A stretch of 64,000 nucleotides of DNA from JBJXHN01 sp046233135. Lineage in GTDB: Bacteria; Pseudomonadota; Alphaproteobacteria; Rhodospirillales; Rhodospirillaceae. This document shows positions 16,414-25,822 of the stretch, one piece after another. The position numbers were made by a program, and so were the translations under genes. The notes under the pieces are model-generated. The model saw nothing but the letters and a program-made list of their open reading frames with translations. It was not told where the DNA came from and did not search any database. Positions within the stretch are counted from its first letter, which is position 1. Every line of letters starts with the position of its first letter. The stretch is taken from positions 434,001 through 498,000 of the forward strand of contig JBJXHN010000003.1 in NCBI GenBank assembly GCA_046233135.1, given 5' to 3'.

Positions 16414-18315
16414 CTAAACCCCTTCCTGTTCCGCCAGCTTGAACGTGCCCTTGCCGGAAAGCTTGGCGTTGTACATGGCGGCGTCGGCCTCGCGTAGCAC
16501 GCTTTCCGATTCGCCGCTCCAGCCGGTGCCGCCGAAGGGCGCAATCCCCACGGAAACCCCTACCCGGGCCGGCCCCTGCTCCAGATGGAACGGAGTCTCC
16601 AAGGCGCTCAGCAGCTTTTCCGCCACCACCGCGGCCGCGGCCCCCTTGTCCGCATGGGGGGCCTCCATCAGGATGGCGAACTCGTCGCCCCCCAGGCGGG
16701 CCAGCAGATCGTCCTCTCGCAAACAGGCCTTCATCCGCTGGGCGGCTTCCACCAGCAACAGGTCGCCCGCTTCATGCCCCAGGGTGTCGTTGACCTGCTT
16801 GAAGCCGTCCAGATCAAGATAGAGCAGGGCGCCACAGGTCGTCCCGATCCGCGCCCGCCCCACCGCTCGCCCCAGCCGTTCCAGGAACATGCGGCGGTTG
16901 GCCAGACCGGTCAGGGCATCCTGGTTGGCAATGGCATTCAGCCGATCCAGCGCCCGATGGCGACGGTCCGTCTCGGTGCGGAACTTGTCTAGAACCGCAT
17001 TATAGAACACGGCGATATGGGCAGCCTCCGTTTCCGGGTCCACATCCACGGAGCGGCTGAAATCCCCTTCGCGGGCCTGCTGGTCCATCTGGGTGATCAG
17101 GTCCAAAAGCGAGGTGGTGGCGCCATGTTCGGCGATGTTCAGGCCGACCCGCTCGGCTTCCGGCGAAACCCGCAGCGGCACCACCTTGTTCACCGCCATC
17201 AGCAGCATCCACCCCAGGCCGAAGGAGAAGACGCCGGCGGCAACCACCCCCAGGGCCTGGATCCCCAGCTGGTCCAGCCGACTGGCCCCCGGCGCCAGCG
17301 CCCATTCCGGGGCGAACAGCGCCACCGCCAGGGTGCCCCAGATGCCGGCCACCAGATGGGCGGGGACGGCACCGATGACATCATCGATGCCCCGCCGTTC
17401 CATGCCCCACATGGCCAGAACACACAGCAATCCGGCCACCAGGCCGACCCCCATGGCGTCCAGGCCGGTGATGATGTCGCAACTGGCGCAGCTGGCCACC
17501 AGGCCGGCAATGACACCGTTGATGATGCTGTCCACCTTCGGCCGGCGCAGGAGCATCCAGGACAGGCCCAATCCGGCCAGACCACCCATGGCCCCGGCCA
17601 CGGCCGTATTGGCGATGATCGACGGCACCCGGCTGTCGATGGCATAGGTGCTGCCGCCATTGAACCCGAAGAACCCGAACCACAGCAGGAAGACACCCAA
17701 GGTGGCCATGGGCAGATTGTGGCCGTCGATGGGCCGGCCGCCGGGACCGAAGCGCCCCAGGCGCGGACCGATGATCAGGATCGCCGCCAGGGCCAGCCAG
17801 CCCCCCACCGAATGCACCACCGTGGAACCGGCGAAGTCGCGGAAGCCCATGCGGCCCAGCCAGCCCGTGGCCTCCCCCACATCGGCACCGGCCCAGATCC
17901 AGTGGCCGACCACCGGATAGATCAGCGCAGCGATGATCACCGTGGTGATGATGTAGCCCAGGAAACTCATCCGCTCCGCCACCGCACCGGAGATGATGGT
18001 GGCGGCGGTGCCAGCGAACATGACCTGAAAGATGAAGAACGAGATGTGCCCCGCCTCGGCCCCGTCCGCCAGCGGGAAGTAAGGCACACCGATCAAACCG
18101 TTGGTGGAAGGACCGAACATGATCCCGAAGCCCACCGCCGTGAACAGGGCACTGGTCAGGCAGAAGTCCACCAAGTTCTTGATGGCGACATTGATGCTGT
18201 TCTTTTCGCGGACCATGCCGCTTTCCAGGCAGGCAAAGCCCGCCTGCATCAAGGCGACCAGAAAGCCGCACAGCAAAACCCACAAAACATCAGCACTCAG
18301 ATGACCAACAACCAT
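16414..18315 (-). CDS. Ammonium transporter fused to a GGDEF diguanylate cyclase
   Basis: A 633-residue fusion. Residues 1-390 form an Amt/MEP/Rh channel with about eleven membrane segments and both pore histidines (His168 in GSTVVHSV, His320 in VPAHLVAG). A linker with a short coiled coil follows. Residues 465-625 form a GGDEF domain with the catalytic LGGDEF at 541-546 and the inhibitory RxxD site REDD at 533-536, so it should make cyclic di-GMP and be feedback-inhibited. It probably links ammonium sensing or transport to cyclic di-GMP. There is no glnK beside it, and the usual short Amt cytoplasmic tail is replaced by the GGDEF module. No clear ribosome-binding site precedes the start. Confidence 0.92.
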   Translation of the reverse strand: MVVGHLSADVLWVLLCGFLVALMQAGFACLESGMVREKNSINVAIKNLVDFCLTSALFTAVGFGIMFGPSTNGLIGVPYFPLADGAEAGHISFFIFQVMFAGTAATIISGAVAERMSFLGYIITTVIIAALIYPVVGHWIWAGADVGEATGWLGRMGFRDFAGSTVVHSVGGWLALAAILIIGPRLGRFGPGGRPIDGHNLPMATLGVFLLWFGFFGFNGGSTYAIDSRVPSIIANTAVAGAMGGLAGLGLSWMLLRRPKVDSIINGVIAGLVASCASCDIITGLDAMGVGLVAGLLCVLAMWGMERRGIDDVIGAVPAHLVAGIWGTLAVALFAPEWALAPGASRLDQLGIQALGVVAAGVFSFGLGWMLLMAVNKVVPLRVSPEAERVGLNIAEHGATTSLLDLITQMDQQAREGDFSRSVDVDPETEAAHIAVFYNAVLDKFRTETDRRHRALDRLNAIANQDALTGLANRRMFLERLGRAVGRARIGTTCGALLYLDLDGFKQVNDTLGHEAGDLLLVEAAQRMKACLREDDLLARLGGDEFAILMEAPHADKGAAAAVVAEKLLSALETPFHLEQGPARVGVSVGIAPFGGTGWSGESESVLREADAAMYNAKLSGKGTFKLAEQEGV

Positions 18316-18535
18316 GAGCCGCTTCGTCCGAAAATTTCATGTCGATGTCGCACCAATTAAGAATGCCCCCGCATCGACCAAAAGAACAAGGTGAATTTTT
18401 GCAGCTGCTAAACCCACCCGTTACTACCCCGTTCCGAACCCCTTCTTCAGGTGACAGAACGCGACTGAACGCAGTAGACTGGCGACGCTGCCGTATCCCC
18501 ACTTTCACCAGGAAAAAACAGGCCCCCACGAGTTC

Positions 18536-20743
18536 ATGACCCGACTCTTTCACCGGACTCGCCCCTGGGCGCTGTTGCTGTTGCTGATCGCCGGGACGGG
18601 GCTTGCCCTCCATACGGGCGCGCCGGCGACGGCGGCGGCCTCGCACGAGGCCTCCCAGGTGCTGGGTCCGGTCGAGCATCTGGTGGATGAAAACGCGAGC
18701 ATGACGCCCGCCGATGCCCTGGACGCCTGGCAAGCGGAAGGCTTCGCGCCGATGGACCGTACCGGCTTCGGCTTCACCGAACAGGCCGTATGGGTGGTCG
18801 CGAAGCTGACCAATCGGGGCGTGGAGGACCTGTCGGGCGAGTTCGCCATCAACCGGCCGACTTTGGACAAGATCGACATCTGGCAGGTGGTCGACGGGCC
18901 GGACGGACCGACCCTGGGGCCGCACTGGGCGCTGGGGGCCTTGCGCCCGTCCGTCGCCACGTCGTTCTGGGACCGCATTACCGGCGTGCCCACCCGCCTG
19001 GCGCCGGGGGAAACGCGGATCTATCTGGTCCGCGCCGTCAGCCGCTCGCCCCTGGTGGTGCCGCCCATCTGGCATGACTCCGGGGCGAATGCCGCCGACA
19101 CCCTGCGCGACACGGCCGTTTTCGGAGCCTTTTTCGGCGTCGTAGCCGCGCTGTGCCTGTACAATCTGTTCCTTTTCGCGGTCGTGCGGGACCGCTCCTA
19201 CCTTTTCTACAGCCTGTTCATGATCTTTCACCTGGGCTGGCAAGCGGTGATCCAGGGCTTTCTGCATCGCGTCGTCGGCCCCTTGAGCTGGTGGACATCG
19301 CTGGACCACGGCATGGCAGCGATGGCCCTGGTCTTCAGTATCCTGTTCTTCCAGCATTTTCTCGAATCCAGGCAGCGCATGCCCCGGCTCCACGCCTTCC
19401 TCAACTACGGAGCCCTGCCCCTTATCGCGTCGATTCCTATCGCCAGTCTCTTGGGGCTGGCCCACCTCGCCGGCCAGTTGGTCGGGATCGTGGGCAATCT
19501 CAGCATTCTCCTGCTGCTGGCCGCCAGCTGGATGGCCCTGCGTCACGGGCAAACCATGGCGCGCTGGTACCTGCTAGGGACCGGTCTCTTCTTTCTCTCG
19601 GTGCTTTATCACAGCATGGGGGTCCTGCTGGGGGTGGTGCCCAACAGCTTCATCGTGCAGAACGCCCCGGCCCTGGGCCATATGGTGGAAGCCATCCTGC
19701 TGTCCATCGCCTTGGCCGACCGCATCCAGACCCTGCGCCGCCGCGCTGCCGACGCCGAAGAGCGGGAGCGGAACCGTCTGGCCGAGATGAACCGCACCCT
19801 GGAAAGCACGGTGGCGGCCCGGACCGAAGTCCTGCGTCACAACCATGCGCAGATGGTCACGGTCAACGATATGAGCCGGGGACTTCAGACGGCGGACAGT
19901 GTGGCCCAGGTGCTGGAGGTGCTCGCCGCCGATCTGCCCACCCTGTTCCCGGACCGGGCGGGCATTCTGACGCTGATGGACGGACCGTCCGTGCCGCCTT
20001 GTGCGCCGGTGGCCTGGCATCCGGCCCCGCCCCTGCCGCCGCCGGCCGAGGATACCCCCTGGCTGACCCTGCCGCTCAGCGACGGCCGGGGGACCATCGG
20101 CACCCTGGCCCTGACCCCTTCGCTGGTGCGTGATCCCGACGAGGCGTTCGACGCCATGGTCGCCGAGCAGGTGGGTCTGGCGCTGGGCAATCTGCTGCTG
20201 CGCAAGCGGCTGGCGGACCTGGCCATGCGCGACGGCCTGACCGGCCTGTACAACCGCCGCCACATGGACGAGCGCCTGACCGCCATGGCCGCTCAGGCCC
20301 GCCGCCGCAGGGCACCGGTCGCCCTGATCCTGGCGGATGTGGACCATTTCAAGCGACTGAACGACACCCTTGGCCATCAGGCCGGCGACGAGGTGCTGCG
20401 GGCGGTGGGTGCCTTGCTTGGCGAGTCGGTGCGCACCGGCGATCTCAGCGCCCGTTACGGCGGAGAGGAATTCCTGCTCGCCCTGCCCGACACCACCCTG
20501 CCCGACGCCGTGCACAAGGCCAACGAGTTGCGGCAGGCCCTGTCAGCCCTGCGCATTCCCTATGAGCAGGGAGAACTGCCGCCGGTCACGGCCTCGTTCG
20601 GCGTAGCTGTATTGCCCGACGCCGGCGCCACGGTGGACGAGGCGATCCGCGCTGCCGACGCCGCACTCTATCGCGCCAAGGAGCGCGGCCGCGACCGGGT
20701 GGAAGTGGCATCCGGGACGATCCGGGTGCTGGAACAGGGATGA
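18536..20743 (+). CDS. 7TMR-DISM receptor diguanylate cyclase
   Basis: A 735-residue membrane receptor. A signal segment (residues 5-30) leads into a periplasmic 7TMR-DISMED2-type domain (about 45-180, with FTEQAVWVVAKLTNRG and RIYLVRAVSRSPLVVPP). Seven membrane segments follow (about 185-390), then a coiled coil, a GAF-like stretch (about 440-555) and a C-terminal GGDEF domain. GGEEF is at 642-646 and RTGD five residues before it gives the inhibitory site. The protein should convert an outside signal, probably a carbohydrate or other small ligand, into cyclic di-GMP. Its stop overlaps the glutamate racemase start (ATGA), so the two are co-transcribed. Confidence 0.9.
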   Translation: MTRLFHRTRPWALLLLLIAGTGLALHTGAPATAAASHEASQVLGPVEHLVDENASMTPADALDAWQAEGFAPMDRTGFGFTEQAVWVVAKLTNRGVEDLSGEFAINRPTLDKIDIWQVVDGPDGPTLGPHWALGALRPSVATSFWDRITGVPTRLAPGETRIYLVRAVSRSPLVVPPIWHDSGANAADTLRDTAVFGAFFGVVAALCLYNLFLFAVVRDRSYLFYSLFMIFHLGWQAVIQGFLHRVVGPLSWWTSLDHGMAAMALVFSILFFQHFLESRQRMPRLHAFLNYGALPLIASIPIASLLGLAHLAGQLVGIVGNLSILLLLAASWMALRHGQTMARWYLLGTGLFFLSVLYHSMGVLLGVVPNSFIVQNAPALGHMVEAILLSIALADRIQTLRRRAADAEERERNRLAEMNRTLESTVAARTEVLRHNHAQMVTVNDMSRGLQTADSVAQVLEVLAADLPTLFPDRAGILTLMDGPSVPPCAPVAWHPAPPLPPPAEDTPWLTLPLSDGRGTIGTLALTPSLVRDPDEAFDAMVAEQVGLALGNLLLRKRLADLAMRDGLTGLYNRRHMDERLTAMAAQARRRRAPVALILADVDHFKRLNDTLGHQAGDEVLRAVGALLGESVRTGDLSARYGGEEFLLALPDTTLPDAVHKANELRQALSALRIPYEQGELPPVTASFGVAVLPDAGATVDEAIRAADAALYRAKERGRDRVEVASGTIRVLEQG

Positions 20744-21561
20744 AACCGCCGCCTGCCCTGCCGTGCCACCATGTCCTGGTGCTGGACTCCGGCGTGGGCG
20801 GCTTGACCATCGTCGCGGCCATCCGCGCCCTCTCTCCATCCCCGACGATCACCTATCTGGCCGATACCGCGTGGTTTCCCTATGGCGCCCTGAGGCACGA
20901 CGCTCTGGCGAACCGTGTCTGTGCCCTGGTGATCGCTGCCCTCGCCCGGACTCCGGCGGATGCGGTGGTCGTGGCCTGCAACACCGCAAGTACAGTGGTC
21001 CTGCCGGCACTCCGTGCCGCCATTCCGGTTCCCGTGATCGGCGTTGTCCCGCCGATCAAGCCGGCCGGCGTGCACTCCCGCAGCCGGGTGATCGGGCTGC
21101 TCGCCACCGAGGGGACGGTCAACCGCCCCTATATCGATGACCTGATCGCCAGCTTCGCCGCCGACTGTCATGTCATCCGTGTCGGCTGCCGAGGTCTGGC
21201 GGAACAGGCGGAACGCAAACTGCGCGGCCACCCGCCGGATGAAACGGTCCTGCGTACCGCTGTGGCCCCTCTTCTCGGCGGCCCCCTCCCGCCGCCGGAT
21301 GTGGTTATCCTCGGCTGCACCCATTACCCCTTGCTGCACACCGAGCTGGCCACTCTTTCGGGACTGACGGATGCCCTCTGGCTCGACTCCGCAAGGCCGG
21401 TGGCAGAGCGGCTGCACGCCGTCCTGGCGGGCAGTCCCCCCCGGACGCCTCCCTCCTCCCCCGAAACGGCATGGTTCACGGCCACGGCCGACGATACGGG
21501 CACCCTGATACCGGTGCTGACCCGGCTGGGGTTCACGGGATGTGAGGCTTGGAGGATCTAA
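20740..21561 (+). CDS. murI: Glutamate racemase
   Basis: A 273-residue enzyme making D-glutamate for peptidoglycan. The aspartate/glutamate racemase signatures are intact: LDSGVGGLTIV near the start, ADTAWFPYG, the first catalytic cysteine in ACNTAS and the second in GCTHYPLL. Length is normal for MurI. It overlaps the preceding diguanylate cyclase by four bases, an odd pairing that suggests only shared transcription. No terminator is visible after it. Confidence 0.93.
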   Translation: MKPPPALPCHHVLVLDSGVGGLTIVAAIRALSPSPTITYLADTAWFPYGALRHDALANRVCALVIAALARTPADAVVVACNTASTVVLPALRAAIPVPVIGVVPPIKPAGVHSRSRVIGLLATEGTVNRPYIDDLIASFAADCHVIRVGCRGLAEQAERKLRGHPPDETVLRTAVAPLLGGPLPPPDVVILGCTHYPLLHTELATLSGLTDALWLDSARPVAERLHAVLAGSPPRTPPSSPETAWFTATADDTGTLIPVLTRLGFTGCEAWRI

Positions 21562-21732
21562 ACGATACCCAGCTCTGTAAGGGCGTAGTCACCTTAGTAG
21601 AATTACAGATGTCACACACCCAACTTGAGGACACGGTTTTCTTCTCAGCCCCGAATCCGGTGGGAAGAACGCCGTGGTCGATGTGAACGCCCACAAGAAG
21701 ATGGCGAGGCGCCATATCAAGCTTGCCGAGAC

Positions 21733-24003
21733 CTACGGGAGTACGATGGCCTTGGCGGACTGCCACCAGCCTTTCACGATACGACTCCCCTGTCCCGCAA
21801 GCTCACCGACGAGCGACTGGCGGAGGGCACGAAACGTGCGGTGGCGCCCACATTGCAACTCGCGCAGAAGCGCATTGTCCGCCCCCGGGGTGGGCATCTT
21901 CAGCAGCCGGATCATCGGGGTGAACTTCCATTCCCGCGCGGTCGCGGGCCGGTCGCCGGTCAGCGCCGCCGCCCAGGCCGGATCGATCTGCTGATCGGCC
22001 AGCATATTGCCGGCCGCCATCAGGGCGTCGCGTTCAATGACGGAGAAAGCATCCAGATCCGTCCGAATCTCTGCCAACGCCCGCTGATAGGCTTCGCCCA
22101 GCGGAGACGGCCCCGCCCCCTGGACCGCATCGGCAGGCGTTGGCGTGCCGCCGACCCAGGTCACATCGCGGGTAGCCAGCCCCTGCTTCAGATGAACCAT
22201 CCGCAAACCCCGCAGTCGGCCGCCACGCTGGCGCTCTGTCAGGATGCGATAGGTATTCCGGCGGATCACATCCATCATCACGTTGTTGGCCCGGGTAGCC
22301 ACGGGGAAGGCCAGACGGGGTCCATCTTTCAAAGCGCCGAGCTGCCCACAGCCGTCGCTGACGATCATCATCGCGCAATCCTGCTCGATCAGACCGAAGA
22401 CACCCTGGTTGTCGTGCACCCCCCCGTCGGCCAGACAGACGTTTCGGTCGGCAAACAACGCCTTCAAGGCGATGGGTGTGAAAACGGCGGGCACGGCTGC
22501 CGAAGCCGCCACGGCGGTATGCAAGCGCAAGGATTGCAGATCCTTTGTGGGAGCCTGCGGATAGTACAAGCGCCGCAAGCGCTCCGTGGCATCGATGGCC
22601 GGCTCGATGCTCATCGGCGGCTCGCCCATCCAGGTCGCCGTGAACTGCCAGTTATGTCCGGTATTCAGGGTGGTGGCGTTGATGATGAGAATCGGCACCT
22701 TGGCACCACGCCGCCAGTTGTGGCGTTTAGGGTTGAAATCCTTGTTGTTTTTGAAACTGACCTTGAGGTCTTCCATGGTCAGCTGCGGCTTGGCGGCCGG
22801 TGCGTACAGGGCTTCGTCCAGCAACTCGCCCATCTTTTTGGTGCGCCCCAGCGTCGGTGCCCGCAGCAGGGTCCGGGTGCGGATATTCGTGTTCAGGGCC
22901 TTGCACAGCCGATCCCGCACCCGCTCCACCACATCAATATATCGGGCTTGGCCGACATGGGCGTCTCCCCAGCGTTGCAGTTCCTTCTGGAGTTCCAGGT
23001 AGTACAAAGCGCCGACAATGGATCCGCCGGAAACGCAGGAGAGCACCTGGACGTGCCGCAACAGATCCAGCTCGGCCAGACGGGCCAGGGTGCCGACGTG
23101 GAACAAGGCGGCACGAAACCCGCCCCCGGACAGCGCCAGCCCGAGCCGCCCTGCAACCAACGCCCGGACCGCGTCATCGTGCAGGAAGCGGCCAAGCATC
23201 GTTCGCGCCTTCTGCTGCTCTTCCGGATCGCGGACCATATGGGCGAGGCCAGCCAACTGGGTGAAGGTGCTTTCCTGCTTCCAGTCCTCGATGGCTGCGT
23301 CGTCGGATGCCGCTTCGACCTTTCCGGCCGTTTCAGCCTGCTCCCGGGTTTCGGCCCCGGCATCGATCAGCAGAGCTTCGGCGTCGTCATAACGGCCGAG
23401 TCCGAAATAGGCTTCGGCCAGACTGGCCCTTGGCCACCAGGCTTTCTGCCGGTTGTCGGAATGGAGTTTGCGGATGGCAGCCTCTTCGGCCACCACCTCT
23501 TCCAGGGCTTTCCGGCTTTCTTCCTCGCTCTCCTTGACCGCCGTTCCCGCGCCGGGCAGCTTGCTCCCTTCCAGCAGCCGGGCGAGCAGCCGCAGAGTAT
23601 AGGCGTAATTGACGGCGGCGTAGATCCTGGCCTCCAGGTCCTGGGTTACGTCCCGTGCCCGACGATAAAACCAGACTGCGGCTTCGAAATCGCGAGGATT
23701 GGCGGCAGTTTCCCCCAGCCGCTTGCGGATGGCCCCCGCCAGACAGAGGGTTTCGCTGTCGCTTTCCTGTTCGAGATCCCCGTCCCTCGCCAGGATCTCC
23801 CAAGCCTGCTCCAGCGCGATATCGGCCTGAAGCTCGCTGTCTTTGTAGGTGCAGAGGGCCAGTTTCTGGCGGATCTCGCGCAGATCGGACGACCCCGCCG
23901 GCTCCGCATCCAGCAGGGCGGCCAGGACCCGCCGCGCAGTCGAGAAATCCTTGGCCGCGATCAACGCCTTGGCCTTCGCCAGCGAGATATCCTGTTCACC
24001 CAT
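21733..24003 (-). CDS. TPR-type helical domain fused to patatin-like phospholipase
   Basis: A 756-residue protein with a strong ribosome-binding site (GGAGAATGGTGCC before ATG). Residues 1-285 are alpha-helical TPR-like or DUF4071-like repeats (ISLAKAKALIAAKDFSTAR, AAVWFYRRARDVTQDLEARIYAAVNYAY). Residues 288-660 are a patatin/cPLA2-type lipase: oxyanion motif SGGGFR (292-297), nucleophile elbow CVSGGS with Ser325, and catalytic Asp526 in LADGGVHDNQG. The first glycine of the usual GxSxG is cysteine. There is no signal peptide, so it probably acts on membranes from the cytoplasm after binding a partner. Patatins of this kind occur in stress and defence contexts, but no cyclase or other trigger gene is beside it. 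Confidence 0.85.
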   Translation of the reverse strand: MGEQDISLAKAKALIAAKDFSTARRVLAALLDAEPAGSSDLREIRQKLALCTYKDSELQADIALEQAWEILARDGDLEQESDSETLCLAGAIRKRLGETAANPRDFEAAVWFYRRARDVTQDLEARIYAAVNYAYTLRLLARLLEGSKLPGAGTAVKESEEESRKALEEVVAEEAAIRKLHSDNRQKAWWPRASLAEAYFGLGRYDDAEALLIDAGAETREQAETAGKVEAASDDAAIEDWKQESTFTQLAGLAHMVRDPEEQQKARTMLGRFLHDDAVRALVAGRLGLALSGGGFRAALFHVGTLARLAELDLLRHVQVLSCVSGGSIVGALYYLELQKELQRWGDAHVGQARYIDVVERVRDRLCKALNTNIRTRTLLRAPTLGRTKKMGELLDEALYAPAAKPQLTMEDLKVSFKNNKDFNPKRHNWRRGAKVPILIINATTLNTGHNWQFTATWMGEPPMSIEPAIDATERLRRLYYPQAPTKDLQSLRLHTAVAASAAVPAVFTPIALKALFADRNVCLADGGVHDNQGVFGLIEQDCAMMIVSDGCGQLGALKDGPRLAFPVATRANNVMMDVIRRNTYRILTERQRGGRLRGLRMVHLKQGLATRDVTWVGGTPTPADAVQGAGPSPLGEAYQRALAEIRTDLDAFSVIERDALMAAGNMLADQQIDPAWAAALTGDRPATAREWKFTPMIRLLKMPTPGADNALLRELQCGRHRTFRALRQSLVGELAGQGSRIVKGWWQSAKAIVLP

Positions 24004-24386
24004 GGCACCATTCTCCCCAGGGCGGACCCATTGCCAGCCTTAGGGCGACAAATGGAGATACATCAACCAAAAAAGATAATATACCACTAACAGATGTATA
24101 TAGACATTGAAAAAGGTCCCGAGAAATCGTCTCAGCGCCGAGCAAAGCGACCGCACCCGGCGCTTCGCGGAAATCCTTGGCCAGGCGATCGATATCATGG
24201 GATCGAAGGAGGACGTGGAAACCTGTATGAATCACACGGCAGTTGGAATGTGATCTTCAATGCAACCCGCGTAGCGGGGCTGTATGATGATGTGAGACAT
24301 GAGCGGTTCGCGTTGTGTCCTCGGGTTCGGACTGGATCGCCAAGGTACTGCCAGAGAAGCGGCTAAACACCTGCCACTGGCTTCGA
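24004..24386. other. Gap between patatin and uridine-kinase-fusion genes
   Basis: These 383 bases follow the AT-rich kinase gene and precede the patatin gene on the same strand. Bases 24055-24110 are AT-rich and hold TATATT-type hexamers that could be the patatin promoter read leftward. The stretch 24115-24235 has coding-like composition on the minus strand but no start or match I recognise, so it may be a gene remnant. Confidence 0.35.
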
Positions 24387-25697
24387 TCATTTACGACGAG
24401 AAACTTCTTTCTTTTTCAGAACAAGATCCCAGGATAAAACCAGGATACCAAAAACAATAAAAACAACTGCATACCAATACGGCATAATAAAGAAATAGTA
24501 TTCCCATATCTCATAAAAGCCGATTCCTCTAGTATACAAATTGTATCCAAAAAACACATAAGCCATAGACAAAAATGAACCAAATAAACCAACAACCACA
24601 CGATCTATATCGTTATTATCTGTAAATATTTTAAAATGAACCTGCCCTTTCATAGCAATCCAACCAAACATCGGAACGAACAATGCAGAATAATCAGAGG
24701 TCTGAGTCGCGAGAAATGTAAAAATAACCCGCTCAACCACACCAATTAACACCTCTGGAAATAAGTTATCTTTCTCCAATAAACTAGAGAAGCGAAAATC
24801 CCTTGCTTTATCTCCAATCATCATAGCCAATAAATTGAAAAGTGGCCTAATGGTGATAGCTCCAACAATCGCTGGAATGAACAAAATACTAAACAAGGCG
24901 TCATAACTCTTTGACACAGAGCCTTCACCCCCACGGCCCTCTCCCATGTAAAAAAATGGAATAATCATAAAAAAAAGTATTAATAATATAGAAAACATAA
25001 AACACAAATAATTTATGAAAGGTTTATTTAAATAAAAATACTTCACTCCACCAGACAAAATAACGTCAACAACCTCATGTACGCACAACTGGAAATTATC
25101 GTCTGTTGCAACATAATCTGCTTTCTTTTTTGCAGGCTTAGTGTACCGTTTAAACATTTCCTCGACACAGCCATCCCACTGCGTCAATACGGAATTAACA
25201 CTGCGCCCCCGCTCCAAAACATCTCTTCTTATCCTTCGCGATAACCTCTTTCCGGAGGGAACGTCTACAAAGACCTTCACATCGTATAAACCAATCTTTT
25301 CATCATTCGACATAACGTGTATGCCGTCCACAGCAACGACATCAAAACCGCCACTACCAACAAAAGACCCATCAAATACTGCTTTATGATGAGAAAAGTC
25401 ATACTTTCTTGCTAGAATTTCCTTTCCATTTTTTAGTGAAAATAAATCCTTCACAAATTCATTTTGATCTTTAGACTCCGGATGGTCAAAATTAATTGAA
25501 GCTGGATCACTCTCCCCAATATCTTTATAATAGTCATCCTCCATTAAGTGGAAAAAATTGATTTTCCTGCCACCCTCACATTCACTCAAAGCTTTCTGAA
25601 GATTTTTACAAAATGTAGACTTTCCAGAGCCAGATCCTCCAGTCACAGCCACAATGATAGGGCGTTTAGTATTCAAACAATTCTCCCCGAAATGCAT
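24387..25697 (-). CDS. Uridine-kinase domain fused to a multi-pass membrane domain, AT-rich
   Basis: A 436-residue protein from the ATG at 25697, which has TGGAGAAG five bases upstream; a start at 25739 has none. Residues 11-215 are a complete uridine/cytidine-kinase-like P-loop domain: Walker A GGSGSGKST (20-28), DDYY (54-57), NFDHP (69-73), VVAVDGIHV and the lid-type VFVDVPSGKRLSRRIRRD followed by ERGRS. Residues 225-436 hold about five or six membrane segments and no domain I know. The DNA is roughly 35-40% G+C by eye against about two-thirds around it, so it was probably acquired recently. Normal uridine kinases are about 210 residues and soluble; this fusion is unusual. The substrate could be a nucleoside or something else. 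Confidence 0.8.
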   Translation of the reverse strand: MHFGENCLNTKRPIIVAVTGGSGSGKSTFCKNLQKALSECEGGRKINFFHLMEDDYYKDIGESDPASINFDHPESKDQNEFVKDLFSLKNGKEILARKYDFSHHKAVFDGSFVGSGGFDVVAVDGIHVMSNDEKIGLYDVKVFVDVPSGKRLSRRIRRDVLERGRSVNSVLTQWDGCVEEMFKRYTKPAKKKADYVATDDNFQLCVHEVVDVILSGGVKYFYLNKPFINYLCFMFSILLILFFMIIPFFYMGEGRGGEGSVSKSYDALFSILFIPAIVGAITIRPLFNLLAMMIGDKARDFRFSSLLEKDNLFPEVLIGVVERVIFTFLATQTSDYSALFVPMFGWIAMKGQVHFKIFTDNNDIDRVVVGLFGSFLSMAYVFFGYNLYTRGIGFYEIWEYYFFIMPYWYAVVFIVFGILVLSWDLVLKKKEVSRRK

Positions 25698-25774
25698 GGT
25701 CTTCTCCAAAAAATTTGACAACTGAATGCAGCAGAGCAATTACCGTCTGGCAGCACATTTTACCAAGCTCTCTC

Positions 25775-25806
25775 AAAAAAAACGCGCCACCCCTCCAGGC
25801 GGCGCG
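25775..25806 (-). terminator. Rho-independent terminator of pyruvate carboxylase gene
   Basis: On the minus strand CGCGCCGCC pairs with GGTGGCGCG (one G-U pair) and is followed by eight T. It lies 17 bases after the pyc stop. Confidence 0.9.
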
Positions 25807-25822
25807 CTCCCCATCCCGCTTC

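Noticed and set aside
21733..24003. Patatin as a CBASS (CapV) effector
   Set aside because: No cGAS-type nucleotidyltransferase or other CBASS gene is nearby, and the TPR/patatin layout differs from CapV.
21625..24090. An 821-codon plus-strand open frame
   Set aside because: Exact antisense of the patatin gene, which has catalytic motifs and a strong ribosome-binding site.
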